DNA from: Rhizoclosmatium globosum
Taxonomy: Eukaryota > Chytridiomycota > Chytridiomycetes > Chytridiales > Chytriomycetaceae
Direction of reading: 5' to 3'
Assembly: GCA_002104985.1 (NCBI GenBank)
Contig: MCGO01000310.1
Location: 1 to 35,774 of the forward strand
Length of the DNA: 35,774 nucleotides
Of the stretch, positions 32,122-35,774 are shown in pieces. Positions within the stretch are counted from its first letter, which is position 1. Each line of letters opens with the position of its first letter. The notes below the pieces were generated by a model. It worked only from the letters and a program-made list of their open reading frames with translations. It was not told the DNA's origin and searched no databases. The position numbers and the translations under genes are program-made.

Positions 32122-33029
32122 TCAACGCCGCTTCAAATTCTCTGGCTTGACCAATATCCCATTCGTTCCTCCAATCCACGTAACTTCCCACCTCCCTTTC
32201 GCTTCAACATAATTTCCAAGCTCGCGAAACCTTCGATTCAAATCGCTAGAATCAGATAGCCCGAGTAAACGAACCAAGTCTCCCTTCTTCAACTCGTGAA
32301 CAGGGCGACACGAGAGTTTATGCTCCTTCCAATGTTCCCGTTGACATTCTCGCGAACAATAGTACACTGCACTACATGCTTTACATTTCTTGAGTCTGGA
32401 ATATTTGAGAGGAATGTGAGAGGTTATTGATTTACTCGCGTTAACAGCCACAGTTCCGCATAAGTTACATTGCGTCTCTGATAATGACCCATACAAACAT
32501 AATTCCTGCAACCTAAGTAATCCATAGTCCCGAAATTCCAGACTCGGATTAACGTCAAGGAGTTTGTCGGGGGGTATGTACAACTCCTCAGCACCAGCAT
32601 TCCAGAGATAAAGCATTTGGTTCAGGAGGCCTTGAGGCGCATCCAGGTACTCTCGCAGTGAAACTTGAATATAGATTGTGTGATCTTGTTGAAAGAAGTT
32701 GTCAACTGGAATCCATACTTCGTCGTTCATTTGTTTCTCTGTGAGTGATGCAATGATGGAGCTGTATCTGGCTGCCCACTCGTTTCCGTTGTTATATTTC
32801 CCTCGAACGCCATAGTAGCGAGCAAGAACTGCACACGCGAAGGCACGGATGTATGTGTGTTCCTTTGCGTTGCTTACAATGGCGGACAGGCTTCTCTGTC
32901 GGAGGATGTATCGGGTTCAGGGTAATCGTCAAATAGATTATGCAGAGCTTCTTCCTTGGCTCGGCCTAGCCCAGGATGTGCGGTGCTGATGATATGGAGA
33001 TAGTATGCACGATCTGGTTTTCGAGACAT
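32122..33029 (-). CDS. MYND-type zinc-finger protein
   Basis: The start MSRKPDRAYYLHIIS (33029) and a helical part AKEHTYIRAFACAVLARYYG belong to one protein with the frame at 32730-32122, if a base lost near 32914 is allowed (SS/RQRSLSAIV). The MYND finger is clear: CNLCGTVAV, CKACSAVYYCSRECQREHWK and HKLSC, a C-x2-C...C-x2-C...C-x3-C...H-x3-C pattern. The tail (LKKGDLVRLLGL to GGTNGILVKPENL) looks like a small beta domain. MYND fingers bind proline-rich peptides; the cellular role here is unknown. Confidence 0.78.
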
Positions 33030-33226
33030 TCGAAAACGAAAAACCTTAGGTTGATAAATAAATACTTAGTAAATTGTCTTTATCGCTGCGGTGTGGCTTA
33101 TATTATACAATCGAACAAGCTGTGCTTATACATTCTTATTCACACACAAACTTTCCAAAGTGAATAAACTTAAAACAGCCAGAAACCCAAATGAAAAATG
33201 ATTACACCCTGCTCCTCCACCACAAA

Positions 33227-35117
33227 TCAGTATTGTTTCGCGTATCCCCTCGCAGCTTGAGCTTCCACCAACCTCGCACTCATCCTCCTCTGCGGTTGTT
33301 GTTGCTGCTGTTGCTGTTGTTGAATCTGTTGTACAGGCTGTGGCGGTGGAGGAACCTGAAAGTTTTGCGACCCTAGCCCGTTGGCGAGACTTGTTCTTGA
33401 GTTGACCAAATCTTCAACGTATCCTTCATTTCCATTTCCGTTGTATTCTCGTATCGTTGTTGAGTTGCGAGATAACGGTTGCTGCTGCTGCTGCTGGGAT
33501 GGATAGAATACTTGGGGTTGAGGGGGCACGACTCGGTTCGGCGTGGGAGCCCCTGTAGTCAGTGGTATTTGTGATTGGGCAGTTTGAGGCATTGGCGAGT
33601 CTTCCATTGGAGTTGAGTCACCATTTGACATTCCAACCTGAGGGAGAGGAGTCATTTAGAATCGGAGTGGGAAGAATGAGATGGGGCTTTAAATTACGTA
33701 CTTTTCGAACAACCCAATCAAAAGTTTCTCCTTCCTCCGCATATCCTGAACTCATATATAAATCTGAAAACAATTTTTTGAGGAAGGCGTAGTCGGGCTT
33801 ATCGTCGAATCGGAGGCCGCGCACGTAGTTTAGATACACTTCAAATTCTCGTGGAAAGCCACTGTAACATTGGATCATTAGGAAAAACCCCTGCTTTAAA
33901 AAAATAAAAATAAAACATACGCGCAAAGAGTGGCTGGAGAGGTACTCAGTTTCTTGTCCCGTATCCGATCATACTTTTGCTTTTTCGTTGCAGCCTTCAG
34001 CCCTTGCCATGGCAAGCTACCCCGACAAAAGTACATGAGCAGGTATCCAATACTTTCTAAATCATCTCTTCGAGATTGTTCTAAACAGAGAGGATAATCA
34101 ACACCAACCATTCAAGAGAAAAATCAGGAAACTCACCAACTCCCAGATGCGTGTTGATACTCGCATATCGGGCTGTACCCGTCAAACTCTTGTTCTCTTT
34201 GTACGGAATATGCAGATGCGTCCTTGAATCGCGGTATTTTTTGGCGAGCCCGAAATCAATAACATGAACAAGATGTGCTGTACGTCCAAGACCCATCAGA
34301 AAATTATCCGGCTTGATATCACGATGTAGAAAGTTTTTCGTATGCATATATTCGATGCGGGATATCTGGCGGGTGAATGTGAGAGTCAATGTTGGGTTTT
34401 GTCAGATTGTGAAGCGACGAGAGGCCTCTGCGAGAGCTGACTCCTTAATATATAACTCGAGTACGATACGATATTGCTTTGCGTTTTGGCGTTCAGGCGT
34501 CTTGATAGGTTTCTGTGATCCACGTATGTTGGTGGAGCCTCCCGCTTCCCACACTCCTCCCCTCTTCAGCCAGCCACCACGCTATCCCACACTCTGTTCT
34601 TTAGCTGAGCTGTAAACAAACCATTTGATTCGCGAGGAGCAGGACGGTCTTGATGGAGAACTTTCTGCCACAGAAGTTGAACAAGTCCTCCAGACTGGGC
34701 CCAAGCAGGTCAATGACCATGCAGTAGTACTCTCCCTCGATGTTAAAGTGGTACATATTAGGCACGCCGACTGGTTCAAGTGAGGGTGGTTTAGTACGGG
34801 GAAAGCGAGGGATCAACATGAGACACGCACCGCCGCCACTCAGGCCTTTGTAAACACGCGCCTCAATTCCAGTTGCGGATGCTTCGACTTTGTTGGTTCG
34901 AGTTTGATTGCGAGTTCCTGGCCCGTGCTGATGTTGGTTCCTGGTTCAAACAACGGTACCCACGTTTAACCTCTGCGCTTAACGTTAACCGAACCAACCG
35001 TGGTAGATCTCGCCAAACGATCCAGAGCCTAATTTGCGGCCGATGCGGTACTTGTTGGCTACGCGGAGGTCATCGCTTGTGCGCCGTCTTGGACTCGCGG
35101 ACATCGGTGGAAGACAT
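33227..35117 (-). CDS. Casein kinase 1 (delta/Hrr25 type)
   Basis: A Ser/Thr protein kinase of the CK1 family. The start is [14 protein letters not shown] (35117). Motifs in order: [20 protein letters not shown] (glycine loop), ELAIKLEP (catalytic Lys), [31 protein letters not shown] (catalytic loop), [11 protein letters not shown] (DFG), [33 protein letters not shown] and SLPWQGLKA. The tail is Gln/Pro-rich with polyglutamine (about 33290-33330 and 33480-33495) and lacks an obvious CaaX or Cys-Cys lipid signal, so a soluble form is likely. Introns include 34998-34941, 34621-34366 (256 nt, unusually long here) and about 33708-33646. Two one-base losses, near 35068 and 34872, interrupt the N-lobe. 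Confidence 0.92.
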
Positions 35118-35539
35118 TTCGTGGAAAGATTTTGGATGACAGGAACAGATTATCGATTTATTGGAACTATAGACGGAAAATACATAAATAATGTTGGATC
35201 CATTACAACCAGGCATCTCTGGGGGCGTGGCGGATGACTGGCTCTCATGGACCTTAGCAACTTCCGTGTAAGTTTCGATGTAAACGAAACAGTTCTATGG
35301 GAAGTCCTCCATCCTTCCAAACAAGAAAGAATAAAGATTGTTGTTCTCCCTAGTATGACCCTCTCTCGTATTGATCTCGAAACGAGGTGGGTAATGAGAA
35401 GGAGGTGGAATGACAATTTATAATATGTGGGAGAAGGAAGATTGTGAGGAGTGGAACAAAGAGAGAAATGCGGTCTTAAGAAGAATGCGAGGAAGAGGGG
35501 AAGGAATGAGAGAAGGGGATAATGTACTAAACTGAACCT
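35118..35539. other. Intergenic region, nothing recognised
   Basis: About 420 bp between the casein kinase 5' end and the last exon of the next gene on the same strand. It contains a purine-rich stretch at 35390-35515. No tRNA, repeat or conserved frame is visible. It should contain the casein kinase promoter. Confidence 0.5.
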
Positions 35540-35774
35540 TTATTGCTTCTTTGACTGTTCGTTCACTTGCTCATAAATCCTGTTGAGCACAAAATCCTTC
35601 TTGATTTCTGGGAAATCTACAGCGAATCCAGGCTTATACCAAGGGTCATCCACAGACCTCCAAGCCCCAAATTCCCCACTGTCGATACCGAAGCTGACTC
35701 ACAGGAATAACTCGATGCCGGGCCGTCCGAACAAAGTTTCGTTTCAAACATGAGTGTTTGCTCTTTCGCGTCTT
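35540..35774 (-). CDS. Unidentified protein, C-terminal end (5' part outside window)
   Basis: The minus strand from about 35690 to the TAA at 35540 reads FGIDSGEFGAWRSVDDPW, YKPGFAVDFPEIKKDF and a hydrophilic end YEQVNEQSKKQ. Further 5', up to the window edge, another frame reads KHSCLKRNFVRTARHRVIP. The two need a one-base change or an intron near 35695. The composition (aromatic, then basic) is protein-like and the frame is free of stops. I do not recognise it. Confidence 0.5.

Noticed and set aside
1..35774. CRISPR arrays, bacterial operons, ribosome binding sites or riboswitches
   Set aside because: None seen; the spliced genes and tRNA structure are eukaryotic nuclear.

Overview
The window is nuclear DNA of a fungus, most likely an early-diverging zoosporic one (Chytridiomycota). 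That placement is inference. What is seen: genes on both strands with many GT-AG introns, mostly 42-65 nt, very short spacers, standard code, and a typical eukaryotic gene set (Trm9, prefoldin 5, EDEM mannosidase, casein kinase 1, NIPA, a TTF-zinc-finger hAT transposon). No plastid, mitochondrial or bacterial-operon features are seen.

Layout. 1-850: the 3' end of a METTL25-like methyltransferase gene meets, tail to tail, a small zinc-binding protein gene. 850-2340: no gene; a perfect 429-bp tandem duplication abuts a tRNA relic. 2341-5597: a tRNA-Pro(UGG) gene split by a complete hAT transposon (2362-5539) with 12-bp inverted ends and an 8-bp target duplication. 5700-10500: two tightly divergent gene pairs, EF-hand protein/CobT (60 bp between ATGs) and Trm9/FAF1-like (37 bp). 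10500-12000: mostly unassigned, with a tRNA-Leu(UAG). 12037-16657: prefoldin subunit 5, an acidic orphan protein and a GH47 EDEM-type mannosidase gene. 16674-21232: two F-box/plant-type LRR genes with an LRR relic between them, and a multi-spanning membrane protein. 21371-30342: a large gene joining a tropomodulin-like LRR domain, a Thr/Ala/Val-rich stretch, one membrane span and a TIM-barrel glycosidase-like ectodomain; then a NIPA magnesium transporter gene; then a second copy of the ectodomain only. 30640-35774: a third LRR gene, a MYND protein, casein kinase 1 and the last exon of another gene.

The strongest candidate for something undescribed is the 21.4-30.3 kb locus. Its first gene would put a pointed-end-actin (tropomodulin-type) module in the cytosol and a carbohydrate-active fold outside, which suggests a cytoskeleton-to-wall link. 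The paralogue keeps only the outer domain.

Caution: about 25 apparent one-base deletions, many in homopolymers, break reading frames, mainly in 17.2-30.8 kb. Protein similarity continues in the next frame after each break, so uncorrected long-read error is more likely than wholesale pseudogenisation. Spans below cover the whole gene across such breaks.
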